A DNA stretch of 64,000 bases. Origin: Glandiceps talaboti (Eukaryota; Hemichordata; Enteropneusta; Spengelidae). The notes beneath the pieces are model-generated. The model saw only the letters and a program-made list of their open reading frames with translations, did no database searches and had not been told where the DNA came from. The first letter of the stretch is position 1, and each line of letters begins with the position of its first letter. The DNA lies in assembly GCF_964340395.1 (NCBI RefSeq), contig NC_135553.1:16976501-17040500 (forward strand), read 5' to 3'. Of this stretch, positions 26,585 to 38,899 are shown one piece after another. A program made the translations under genes and the position numbers.

Positions 26585-27262
26585 AGATAGCTACTGTATG
26601 CCTGGTGAGTTTAAGGTACTCTCTCTCTCTCTCTCACACACAGAGTAACAAAGTTAACAACTGGTAGATAGCTACTGTATGCCTGGTGAGTTAAGGAAGT
26701 CTCTCTCTCACAGAGTAACAGAGTTAACAACTGGTAGATAGCTACTGTATGCCTGGTGAGTTAAGGAAGTCTCTCTCTCACAGAGTAACAAAGTTAACAA
26801 CTGGTAGATAGCTACTGTATGCCTGGTGAGTTAAGGAAGTCTCTCTCTCTCACAGAGTAACAGAGTTAACAACTGGTGGATAGCTACTGTATGCCTGGTG
26901 AGTTAAGGAAGTCTCTCTCTCACAGAGTAACAAAGTTAACAACTGGTAGATAGCTACTGTATGCCTGGTGAGTTAAAGAAGTCTCTCTCTCACAGAGTAA
27001 CAAAGTTAACAACTGGTAGATAGCTACTGTATGCCTGGTGAGTTAAGGAAGTCTCTCTCTCTCACAGAGTAACAGAGTTAACAACTGGTGGATAGCTACT
27101 GTATGCCTGGTGAGTTAAGGAAGTCTCTCTCTCACAGAGTAACAAAGTTAACAACTGGTAGATAGCTACTGTATGCCTGGTGAGTTAAGGAAGTCTCTCT
27201 CTCACAGAGTAACAAAGTTAACAACTGGTAGATAGCTACTGTATGCCTGGTGGGTGAGCTAA
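26585..27262. repeat. 70/72-bp minisatellite with higher-order pattern, ten copies
   Basis: The unit contains GATAGCTACTGTATGCCTGG, TGAGTTAAGGAAGTC, a CT run, and CAGAGTAACAAAGTTAACAA. Phase points are near 26585, 26665, 26735, 26805, 26877, 26947, 27017, 27089, 27159 and 27229. Steps after the first are 70, 70, 72, 70, 70, 72, 70, 70. The 72-bp units carry the linked variants extra CT, CAGAGTT and GGTGGA, so a three-unit (212 bp) repeat has been copied as a block. Confidence 0.95.
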
Positions 27263-27264
27263 GG

Positions 27265-27331
27265 CACTCACTCACTCACTCACGCACTCACTCACTCACT
27301 CACTCACTCACTCACTCTCTCTCTCTCTCTC
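27265..27331. repeat. (CACT)n and (CT)n microsatellite
   Basis: A CACT tetranucleotide run with one CACG unit passes into a CT run, directly next to the 70-bp minisatellite. Confidence 0.9.
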
Positions 27332-27738
27332 AGCATAACAAAGATTCAAACTGAGCATGCTCAGCTGCAAAGGATTGTGGGAGTATTTGTAGTTGTAACA
27401 ATACCTTATATGGTGTGATTGACAAAAAATGGTCACTCAATATGGTCTGGGTAGACCAGGACAAGATTATTTTAGGCCAAAAAATGTAAAAGAAATAAAT
27501 TGTTTTTTGACAACAGTTTACTCACGCTTATCAATGGAAGGATACCCCATTTCCCATGATGCACCATTCAAGTTTCTCTATGTGACAGATTTAGAAGTTC
27601 TCTATTCTGATTGGTGCAATCAATACAGTTGGCAATAGCACGAGTGCAATTTCTGAAATCAATCTTCATTTATTCATTAATTATTAACAAAAAGTAGCAA
27701 TTACCAATTTGCTATCATACTTCAAAAACTACAATATT

Positions 27739-27790
27739 GGATGGATGGATGGATGGGTGGATGGATGGGTGGATGGATGGATGGATGGAT
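27739..27790. repeat. (GGAT)n microsatellite
   Basis: Tandem GGAT with a few GGGT units. The open frames of MDGWMDGW type here are products of the repeat. Confidence 0.95.
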
Positions 27791-27891
27791 CGCTTGATTT
27801 TTTTTCAACTTCTGAAAATTCATCCGCTGAACTTCTCCCTATTTTATATTCTTCATTCATTTCCTTGCCCCCCATTTATTCTCCCTTCATT

Positions 27892-27926
27892 AAATTCATT
27901 CATTCATTCATTCATTCCCTTGCCTT
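27892..27926. repeat. (TTCA)n microsatellite
   Basis: A short TTCA tetranucleotide tract. Confidence 0.85.
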
Positions 27927-29054
27927 CCCCCTTTTATTCTTCATTCAGTCTTTCCCTTCCCTTAGATAATTCAAAATGAGATTTTGAGTGACTATTTATC
28001 CTATCATACATAACACCGTTTACTGATTGGCCACAGCACATAATATGTAAATTATGTAAATCAAGTAATGAATAGATGGCACCTGTACATCAAACTGAAT
28101 CTTGTGCATGTTGTGTATTGTATGTACACCAGGATATCTTTTATATAATCTACCAATCTTCCAAGCATTTAAGATATCATGTTGACTTTCTTGCTAGAAA
28201 AAAGTACAGTAACTGTAAAACTATTAGTGTTAGCGAGTGCAACAGAATGTATCATCATAAAGAATTTAGTGAAGTAGTGTAGCATAGCTGTATTTTGTTA
28301 GCTGTATATATTAGTAAGTAGTTTTATAGGCAAGGTAGAGGAAATACCTGGAAAGCAGGAAATGCATGATTCATTGTTCTATAATCAGACCAAAGTGCTC
28401 ATATAATATTGTACTTTGTTATTTTTGAGTCCTGAAATGACCTATAAACACAAATTATAGACTCTGTGGCCTGACTGGGAAAAATTCCAATTTTATAATA
28501 GAGGCCATGCTCTGTGTCACTGCTTTTCACAGTAATTACATGTGTTGCTAGGTTACAGTGCTCTGCAGCTGTTTGTTCAAATCGTCACCCTTCTTGCTAA
28601 AAAAGTTAGAGTTTACAACTTTAAGGATATGAAGACCTGCAAGGACTTCCCATTGTATGCATATATATTACTAGTACTACCTACATCTGGGCTGGAGTCT
28701 TCAAATCTGTTCCCATCCTCATACAGGAGATTGAATATCACAGGTCACAAGACCTTTATGTTTTGCTGTGTCTATTTTTAAGGCCTTTGGGGACAGTTTT
28801 CTGGCTTCTCTTAAAATTTATTGCATCTCAAAACATTTATGATATAAACTTGTCGTGGGAAAAAAAGTTGAAGTAGCAAAACTGTGTCATGGTCAAGATC
28901 ACCAAAAATAGTGATTTTTGGGTAAGGAAAGAACATTGTAAAATTTTGTCACCTTGTTTTAAAGTATAGACTTACTAATCAAATTTAATGCATGAACAAG
29001 TTCAAGATCAGAGGAAATATTTTTTTTTTCAAACATGGTGCATCTATCTGTACA

Positions 29055-29247
29055 GACAGACAGGATATTGTCCAGAAATACCTGTGATTGGATGTCTCTG
29101 TGTGCATCTGTACATACATACATACATACATACATACATACATACATACATACATACATACATACATACATACATACATACATACATACATACATACATA
29201 CATACAGACAGACATACATACATACATACATACATACATACATACAT

Positions 29248-29278
<31 letters not shown>

Positions 29279-29297
29279 TACATACATACATACATAG

Positions 29298-29328
<31 letters not shown>

Positions 29329-29422
29329 CATACATACATACATACAGACAGACAGATATACATACATACAGACAGACATACATACATACATACATACATA
29401 CATACATACATTACATACATAG

Positions 29423-29453
<31 letters not shown>

Positions 29454-29476
29454 CATACATACATACATACATACAT

Positions 29477-29519
<43 letters not shown>

Positions 29520-29550
29520 TACATACATACATACATACATACATACATAC

Positions 29551-29581
<31 letters not shown>

Positions 29582-29637
29582 CATACATACTGACAGACAG
29601 GATATTGTCCACAAATACCTGTGATTGGATGTCTCTG
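29055..29637. repeat. (CATA)n/(CAGA)n array bounded by a 46-bp direct duplication
   Basis: About 480 bases of CATA units are broken by blocks of CAGA. The array is flanked by two 46-base copies (29055-29100 and 29592-29637) beginning GACAGACAGGATATTGTCC and differing at one base. The long Thr-Tyr-Ile-His and Tyr-Val-Cys-Met frames here come from the repeat. Confidence 0.95.
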
Positions 29638-30077
29638 CATGTTTTTTAATTCACAGTTGACAATTTATTTTGTTACACTTTACTCAAAAAAGTTATGAAT
29701 GTATATCATAATTACAAATCTGCTTGATTTGTGTTCTTATTTTGTAAAATCACAAATCATTGACATATTAAAATCATACTATACTGAAGGGGGGGGGGTG
29801 CAGAAACAATCAACTTACAAAATCCAAAAATCATCTGCAAAGAAAAAAAATTATAAATCATATTAAAATGATACTTTTCTTAATTTAAATTTTTTTTCTC
29901 CATTTCTTAAGAGTTAATTTCTTAATTAATTAATTTTTTTCACAGTGTGTATCAAATAAAGATCGAGTTAGTAGGGGGTTAATATTTGATAGTATACTGT
30001 TAGATTTTTCATTTGAGTTTTAAACCCCAATGATTTGATACCAGGTTCTCACAATATGTTACCGGGTATCTTAGAAG

Positions 30078-30522
30078 TAGTCTGGGTGCCAACGTTTCTA
30101 AGAGTGGAGGTGTAAATGGTAACGATACTGTATAGGAACTAGACTATGAGTGGAGGTGTAAATGGTAACGATACTGTATAGGAACTAGACTATGTGAGTG
30201 GAGGTGAAAATGGTAATGGTACTGTATAGGAACTAGACTGTGAGTGGAGGTGTAAATGGTAATGATACTGTATAGGAACTAGACTGTGAGTGGAGGTGTA
30301 AATGGTAATGATACTGTATAGGAACTAGACTATGTGAGTGGCGGTGTAAATGGTAATGATACTGTATAGGAACTAGACTATGTAAGTGGAGGTGTAAATG
30401 GTAATGATACTGTATAGGAACTAGACTATGTGAGTGGAGGTGTAAATGGTAATGATACTGTATAGGAACTAGGCTGTGAGTGGAGGTGTAAATGGTAATG
30501 ATACTGTATAGGAACTAGACTA
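30078..30522 (+). repeat. TAGTCTRG dispersed repeat, copy 6, right half tandemly amplified
   Basis: The copy begins TAGTCTGGGTGCCAACG. Its right half (GAGTGGAGGTGTAAATGGTA through GGAACTAGACTA) is then repeated to nine copies of about 46-50 bp. Some units carry GACTGTGAG and others GACTATGTGAG at the junction. Confidence 0.9.
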
Positions 30523-31249
30523 TCTTATAAGGAGATCCATACAGATATGACAGGAATATTCTTTTGTTTTAAATAGGACCAACTTTTTTTAAAATATATT
30601 TTTAAAACCATTTTTCTCATCAAAATGTGAATCCATTTCCAATATGTTACTGGTCATAAATATTTCAATGTTGATAGTCAAATTTATGAGATCTGAAATA
30701 TTACAAAATACAAGAATATCTGATTTAAGTAATCTAAAATATAGAAATGTTTGTATTATATTATTTTCAAACTAGTCAGAATACCAAGATATTTATCAAA
30801 ATTTGTTTAAAATTTGTAATTCTGACTTGGTAGAAGTAGACATGTTTTCGTAATCAAAATTTCTGATGTACTTGTGTATTTTTGCACTTTTTTATAGTCT
30901 GCTGCTGATGATGTTGATTGTTCTGTGCTAGCCTACCATTCTCTGTGTTACAGTTCTTTGCACTTGCAGATTACACTGATCTTTTTACACCCACTTGGGT
31001 GCATTTCTTGGGTGAATAATTCATGGATTTGGACACCATCAATGAAAATTTACGTTGCAGGAGACACAAGCAGTTCTGGCATTAAATGAAGGTAGTAAAA
31101 GTTGTGTGACCTCATAAAAAGTATAATCTAAACTGATACAGTGCCTTCAGCAAGTTTAACTCTACAAGTATACACCACAACTGTTAATGAAGAAAACACA
31201 CGCTACGGACTACAAGTATAGCCTTGATGAATGCAGGCTGAAAAAAAAA

Positions 31250-31290
31250 GGCGGGAAATGTGGAATTTAGGTTAAGAATTTGGCGGGAAC
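31250..31290 (+). promoter_or_regulatory. Pair of E2F-like motifs
   Basis: GGCGGGAAA at 31250-31258 and TTTGGCGGGAAC at 31279-31290 lie about 30 bases apart in the same orientation. No gene is recognised next to them. Function is unproven. Confidence 0.2.
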
Positions 31291-32547
31291 AGATTGTTGG
31301 CCGTCATTGGATCCTAACTTGTAATCATCTGGAACTGTATGTGTGTGTGAATGTGTGTAAAACTGGGACTGCATCATGCAATGCACCATGGGAGGTCTGC
31401 TGCAGAGAATGTTGGGACAAGTCTGTCTACCATGTTCCCCTTCTCTTTGACCAACGGTCAAATTTTGGAAAACAAAAACACACGGTTTTGATATGTGTGA
31501 GAAAATACCTTCTTCATGGGAGACTGATATGTTGTGGTTTCAGTTTGTCTGTGAACAAAAAAGTGAGGAGAACTTGAAGGGAAATAGAGTCACAACAATT
31601 TACGCCTGGTTACTTTAGGAATCTGAGAGTCCTGCTGGCTGAAGGAAAAAGAGCAAATTAGCCAAATTAAGATTTAATTCATTTCAGGAACAAACTTTAC
31701 AATGTAATGAAATATCGTGTTGCTTTCTAAAAACCTCACGACAATTTGTTCAAAATTCATAAATGCATCCACATGATCAGACAGTCTATTTTCTTCTCTA
31801 CTGGATGTTTTCTGCAGACACACAGTCATAGAACTAATAACTGAAATTTTGGGTCAAACATACCTAGGGCATGTCCCCAGACATAAATAATAAATGCATA
31901 CGTGAATAAATGAACGTTCTAGTATTACACAAGTTTGAAGAAGTTCTTTAAAACATACAAAATTTTACACAGATTTACTTTTAATCTATAATATATTGCA
32001 GGATCAATATTTCAATAGAATTAAAATAAAACTTTTTTAATTCATGAATGACTTCATGTATATGATGTGAATGAAATTTACTTCCATATTGTTCTTACAA
32101 TTCCTTCCATTCACAATCTATCACCACGTGGTGGTCTGACTATCTGTACTGGAGATAATATCATTGAACCTAGATGTGATGTGGGATGCACAGCTCTGTA
32201 CCACTCCAGTGTGAGTCTATCATTAAGGTCAAAATGAGAGCATAAAAAATGAAATGGAACTGTGGCTTTCTTGTTGAAATTCCTTCAACCGTTGTCTGGT
32301 ATATATAAACTTATTTCATGTTCCTGTTTTATCGTTTCTGCTCAAAGCGTCTTAAAATGGACATAGTCTCAGGTGGCTACCTCTCATTAGACAGGCAAAT
32401 TTCACTATTCTATGCCAGCAGTTCATCTTATAGTATCCACACAATTTGCTGTCACGATATTTTCAGGTTTTTTTTTAACAAATGGAAATTGCTCACAGTT
32501 AAAGCTGTTATTGCTCTGTTGATTTCCGACAAAAATTTTCTTTTTCA

Positions 32548-33065
32548 TAAGGTAGGGTATAGGTATCTCAAATTCATGTTTTAAGTTTCAAAAAAGTTTG
32601 TTCTTTTTTTCATTCCTTTGTCACTAATTTCTCTCTCTCTTTTTTTCATTCAAATATCGAGTTATGAGTCTAGTTCCTATACAGTATCATTACGATTTAC
32701 AGCTCCACTCACAGGGTGGTTTTGTTAGAAACCACGTTGGCATCCATTCCAGACAAGTCATGAGAACACAGGTAGGGTATAGAATCGAAAAGTCATGCTT
32801 GAGTTGCAAAAGAGTTTTTTTCTGTTTTCCTTTTCCTTTTCTTTCTCTTTTTTCTATTTTTAAAATTCAAATACCGGATCATATGTTTTTCATACGAACA
32901 AAGGTAGGGTAAAGCTCACACAACTAGAAGTGGTCTGAGGGTAAAGGTATCTAAAAGTCATGCAAACACTTTGTTCGTTTTGCATTCAAATATGGATGTA
33001 GCCAAACGGACGAGCTGCAAACAGTTTGTTCGTTTTGCATTCAAATATGGATGTAGCCAAACACC
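32548..33065. repeat. Diverged tandem repeat, about 130-150 bp unit, interrupted by a small insertion
   Basis: Units start GGTAGGGTAWAG and end with a T-rich tract plus ATTCAAATAYSGR. They occur near 32550, 32772 and 32904. A further 50-bp block (GTTCGTTTTGCATTCAAATA) is doubled at 32970-33065. The first unit is split by a TAGTCTRG element. Confidence 0.65.
32667..32755 (-). repeat. TAGTCTRG short dispersed repeat, copy 7, nested in a tandem unit
   Basis: Begins AGTCTAGTTCCTATACAGT and ends CCATTCCAGACA, with GTTAGAAACCACGTTGGCAT inside. It interrupts one unit of the 32.5-33.0 kb array. Confidence 0.75.
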
Positions 33066-33895
33066 TTCTCAAGTTTATTCCAGATTACCATGGTGTTTAT
33101 CACCACATCCCCTCATTTGTGTGTTGACATTGAGTGACTAATAGACAAATAATGATTATCAGAACATCAACAAGTTACATTTCAAACATCATCAAATTCC
33201 AAATTCCAAATATGTCAGGTGTATTCTCCATATCACTAAATATTTATTGTACATGAACTATTTTGCAGAATAAAAGTATAACTTTTCAAAAAAAGAAATA
33301 CAAAAATCAGATGAATTTTGTGACTGCATACTAATTATTTGACAAACAGGTACTCAAAATTAGTTTGAAGTCTTTTCGAGGTGTCCTACTGATGTGTCAA
33401 AAAGACTGTAAATGAGTAGGAAGTCCCTCCTTGAAATGTTGATAATACCTTGAACTTTGACCTGTGTGATGTCATAAAAATTGTCCAAGGTCCTGCCAGG
33501 TATATTGGGAATTTAGCATAGGTATAAAACTAACAAATAGTGGAATGTCTAGACTTACAAGTGACTATAACTAACAAATCACTCTTCTCATTTGAAAAAT
33601 TTCACGTACGTGACAAATTGTTGGAATTATTTTTTGGTAAATACCACTGATAATTGACAGTTGGTATTGGAACAAATTGCAGTAACCTGGGAAGGAAAGA
33701 GATAGTTGAAATGTGTCTGTGTGTGTTTCTGCATTGGGGGGGGGGGGGGAGTGATGAGTTTGCAATCCTTTCCATGGAGTTCACCACTAAAAATGAGATT
33801 GTTCCTAAGAAAATAATTTTAGCAGATTTTTGTTCTTTGTCTCTGTTGGCTTGGAGGTTTTATAGTAATTGAGTACACAACAGAGTAGTCGGGAT

Positions 33896-33953
33896 GCCAA
33901 CGTGGTGTGAGTGGAGGTGTAACTCGTAATGATACCGTATCGGAACTAGACTA
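33896..33953 (+). repeat. TAGTCTRG short dispersed repeat, copy 8
   Basis: Begins TAGTCGGGATGCCAACGTGG and ends CGGAACTAGACTA. It lacks the central GTTTCTAAC part. Confidence 0.75.
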
Positions 33954-35899
33954 ACAACAGAGTGAATTTCTATTATTAGTAAGTTTTGACATCACTGATA
34001 GCTTTTGTCAGATCAGTTCAACAACTCTTGCATAGACAGAAACCAACTCACTACAAAGTTTGTTTTGCACTTTCTTTCTCTTTTTTTCTTCAATAAAACA
34101 TTTGTAGGGGAGGAATGCAAGTTTTTCTTTAAAACATTGGGGGGGCGGGAACAAAAGTGTATGAAATGTGGATAATTTGATAATTTGTAATTAGGATGGC
34201 ACATATATAATGTTCCAGAACTACAATGTACACTACCACTACATTGCAGCAATAAAATATGATTCATATAAAAATTTACCAATCTTACACTTGAAAAAAA
34301 CCAAATTTCAATTCCTAATACACTGGAATAAACCTTGTTGTCATAGAAACAATGCAGTGACAAGATCCATCTTTGTCACATACAATCAGATGCTTGGCTA
34401 TTTTATTTGGTTACCATGGCAGCAAACATAGTTTATTGTTTCAGGGCACTTGTGAAAACTCAGAAAAAATAATACTGTTTCAATCATAGCCTGTTTTTGG
34501 TATAGTTACTGTATAAGAAATGCAGACCCCCCATGGACTTGATAACATTGATATGTTATACTAGGTGGATCTTTAATGAGCTTGCAGGATTTTTCAATGA
34601 AAGTTGCTGAAGACAGATGTGGGTAAAAACAAGGATTACCGACCACTACACGTGTACCCTGTCTTGTTATTGTATTATTAGACGCAGATAAACAAACCTT
34701 GGGACTGCCTATAATTGGGGGATCCCTTCCAGTTAGACCTTCTAGTCGGCATCACGTCTTCCTAGTGTTAGTATAACAAGAAGTCGGTAAATTACAAAGA
34801 CTTATAGGTAGGTTTGACAAACTGTTGCAAAATAAACACAACATCTGGAAGACTTCTGTTAGATGATCAAATATCACAAAATGTTACTTCAGCTTTCTGG
34901 ATGGTTGCTCCTGTCATATGCTGGCCACACTTCAGGAATTAGATTCAAACGTTTGCAGTCAGACAGTGCGTTTCTTTTGTTGATGAGATATCCTAAACAA
35001 GGCTCTAGAGCTGCTGCATCTAATTATATCTGTAAGAGTTACTAATTTAGTTTTTTTGGCTTAATTGCTAACCCCCCTCTAAGGTCGATGTGATATACCT
35101 GGGTTTAAAGACAACAAGTGTGGCATTGTGAAGAAACAAGATTTTGGGACCATACAGAGGACGTCCATGGCTTGCATAAACAATTGAGAGTTTGTCTTCA
35201 TTAATACTACAAAGAACACAACAAATTGATGAGAGAAATGCACAACTACTACCCACTGTTCTCCACATGAAGCTCTATGTTACAAAACAACAGATTTGGT
35301 GATCTTTAATACATTGAAACATTGTATGTAACAATCTATCATAGCTGGTTCTCTAAATCAGTAGATAACAAAAATTTGTCGTCAACTTCAAAGAAAAAAA
35401 AAGGTATTCATGGTGCAATTAGGCTCAAGAACTATCTGGGGGAACTATCTGTTTTATATCTACACTTTGAATACAGAAAAAAGGTGGTTCTAAAATTGCT
35501 TGAAAATTTTAATAAAATTATCATAATTCAAAAGATTTGATGGAAAAAAAAGACATGTCATAAAAATTTGACGGAAAAAAAGACTAGTTCAAGTTGATAT
35601 TGGATTATTATTATTATTATGGTATTTCAACTAGAAATTACCCTCTTCCTCTTTCTACTACAAAGCTGATTAGTGTTTACATTATTTCCTGTGATCCATT
35701 TCACTTCTCTCTATATATTTTGTTGAAACTGAGAAAGTTTATCTTAGTTTGATGTGACACAATAACAGCTTATATTAACTGCCGTGAGAAAATGAAGAAA
35801 TATTTTTATAAGGATTACAGAAACATGACGATATTGAAAAGAAGGCAATGCTGTTAATTTGCATGAGTAAATGTGAACTTTAGAACAAAGAAAGCTTAA

Positions 35900-36254
35900 A
35901 GTGGCTATATGCCAGGATCAGAATTTGGTATTTATTTTGGATTTTTAATTGACAAAACAACTTTACTATATTTTTCTACTTCAAAAAATGTGAAACAACA
36001 TATACGAAGCTCTTGTTTGAAACTCAATAAATTGCAAAAAATTAAAAAGTGTGTAAACAAATTTTTATTGTACATTATTACAAAAAACAAAATTTTCTCA
36101 CACTTTTAGCTTTTTGCAATTTATTGAATGACAAACATGGATTTTATCAATGCTGTTTCACATACACATTAGTTTCAAGTAGGAAAAACATGGTAAAGTT
36201 GTTTTAAATTTAAAATGCGAAAGAAAATACTCCTTTGTTATCCATATGACCACT
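35900..36254. mobile_element. Palindromic MITE-like element with TTAA flanks, copy 1
   Basis: TTAA at 35896-35899 and 36255-36258 borders an element that starts AGTGGCTATATG and ends CATATGACCACT. The inverted similarity runs through most of its length, for example AATAAATTGCAAAAAATTAA against its complement in the second half. A related copy is at 58644-58937. It has no coding capacity, so it would be non-autonomous. Confidence 0.75.
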
Positions 36255-38899
36255 TTAAGCCAGTAACAATAGACATACACACTGAATATATGAATATTAA
36301 TAAATAATTTACATATTTCAACATATAATCATAATATTCATATTATGACATTTCCAGCAATGAATATCATTTACATAATTTAATACTTTTTGATCTACGA
36401 TATAGTCTCAAAACAGGTTGTGATCACAACTCGTTACATTTGCACTTTCTAACATGACTTTGTGTTTCAGGATTTTGAGTCATCTGCAATTTCACCAAAA
36501 ATAATTTCTTTTTTGTTAACTTTTTGGGTGAAGCTCATGTTCTTTTTGAATGAAGATAAACAACATTGTTGTAAAAACTACAAAAAACATCAAAATAAAG
36601 TTATTAAACTTGGGAAAGTTTATAAATTTCTACAGAAAGTGCAACAAACCACTTTTACATGCTACACAGTCCAAAAACATCTGGACACTCCGAGCCAGAT
36701 TGCTTCCTGGGAGAACGTGTAAAATTCCCAAACGTCAAAACAATTCAATGAGAATATCTTCCCGCAGAACACGCAATTCAAAAATGCATCATGAAATACG
36801 CTCTTATGTGAATAGAAAGCTGTACTTTTTCCTTCGTTAATAATAAATTTTGATCTGGGGAAGTAAATATTTAGTCTGCACCGACATAAGGGTACCATCT
36901 CTGTCAACAAAAAACCCAACAAAGTAGACCAGTCCAATATTGAGAGTGACGGAACAGCTGCATTAATTTGGAAAAATTGAACACACAGACACAGGCCATC
37001 CAATCTGCCGTGTCCATCATAGCTAATCGTGTAATCTATCTCCGTGTGAAATAGTGGTACCAAACTCCCGCAAAACCTGTTGCTAATGGCAACCAGGTCA
37101 AAGGTTAGGGCCAATAGCTGCAAGGCATATGTGAGATCAATGCCGGAACATAAGCAAACAAGGCAGAACATTTCCATGGCTACATATTAACTCTTGTAAT
37201 CCCATTAAATTGTAAAACAAGTCTTCTAGCTAGAGATTTAAGGACTTTTTCACTTTTTTCGGAGTAAAAAAAATCTGGACCCTAGATGAAGAATAATAGG
37301 TAAAAGTTATCCGTAGTGACTAGTGAAGTTAAAGCTTTGGATTAGTTTTATGGGGATGCATCATTCTGGGATGCTAATTTGTCATGATGATGAGGGTCGT
37401 GATGCGGCTTGCATTGAGACAACTTTCCCAAGGCATATCTATACACAGACTATGTTAGTTATTTGAAGCATGGTACTGATGGTCAACAAGCTATGTAAAG
37501 GTCATACTGTTCCCAGCCAGTAATCACTGGTCATTCATCCTGCTTTATTGATTCCCAACTGCTTTCACTATTGTCAATTATTACAACTATTCTCTGTTGT
37601 CGTTTAACCATGCCTATGTACACACTCATACAGATATTTGAAAATTAACAGTGAAAGAGATCGGTGACACGAACATATGAAAGTGGTATTCGCGAACAGT
37701 GGGAAATTTCATCTACCAAGCCATGGTAATGAACTTGTTGATTTAAAGCAGTCATCAGTAAACCAGTGTCTCCTGTCAACTCCTCAAATTGATTGCCTAA
37801 TGTTATTTTCTGAGCAATTTGACGAGAGTTCCTCCTCAATGAATCTCATCATACGGTGACTGCTGTCATGGATACAGACCAAGGAAAGCGACGTTTCCTT
37901 GACTACAAGCCGGCTATATGTTTTAGCTGACAGTTGATGACTTTATCTTTGCTGCATCACAGATTAGTTTGAAGTAACGATGTCTTGGACTGTTCTGACC
38001 CACTTTTTAAACTAATGGTTGGCTATAAACACTACTGCAGACACTTACAAGGTGAAAAAATGGGGCATGGAAAAAAGCGTTGTTTTTCAACTTTTTTGCT
38101 TTTTAACTTTTGAATCAAATGAATTATCTTTATTTACTGACATATTTTGATTTTATTTTAAAATTATGAATTTCAAATATGTCACTCACAGCACTTTTAA
38201 TTTTAGTTTCAAGTTCTCAAAGTTACATGTTCAAAGTAGTAAGTTTAATAATACCATGACTAAATTTTCAACGACTGCTATGCTGTCATACAAATTGCAG
38301 TGAGTATTACCTTAGGCAATCACATTCAGGAAGTTATCTTTTGCATACAAAAAATATGAAACTACAGTGATATCACTCCATAACTTATATCTGTTATTAA
38401 TTTTCATTTCTTAAATAACTGTTACACTCTTTTTTCATTCTTTGTAAAGAGTGTGGTCACCGTGATAAATAGACACTACAACAGACTTCGATACACTAAA
38501 GTGTAACTTTTAAAAGACAGTCAAAAACTGTAAATAGAAATCTTGAGGATCAAAATTTATCGATTTTTTTCTTCCATTCTATCTTTTCAATTACAAATAA
38601 CTGTAGTTGGATTCGTGAAACTCTTGTTATGTCTTCAGTATAACAAATTGTGTCTTAAAAGTCTTGCTGTGTCTCAACCACATTCTCACAAACCAGAACA
38701 AATTTTTCCTCGCTTACACACTGAGTAAATGTATGTGAGATTGTGTTGCCGTAAAGAAGAGAATGCTGATGACACTCTGCCAGTACAAACCAGCATGGTA
38801 TATACTTTAATACTCTTGACACAAGTATCAATTTTTTTTTTTGAAATATGGAAATCATACATGATAAATAAAAACACGACACTGCTGGATCTTTCCTTG

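Noticed and set aside
29035-29649. Long open frames (up to about 200 codons) rich in Thr-Tyr-Ile-His or Tyr-Val-Cys-Met
   Set aside because: They are translations of the CATA/CAGA tetranucleotide array and are open on both strands for that reason.
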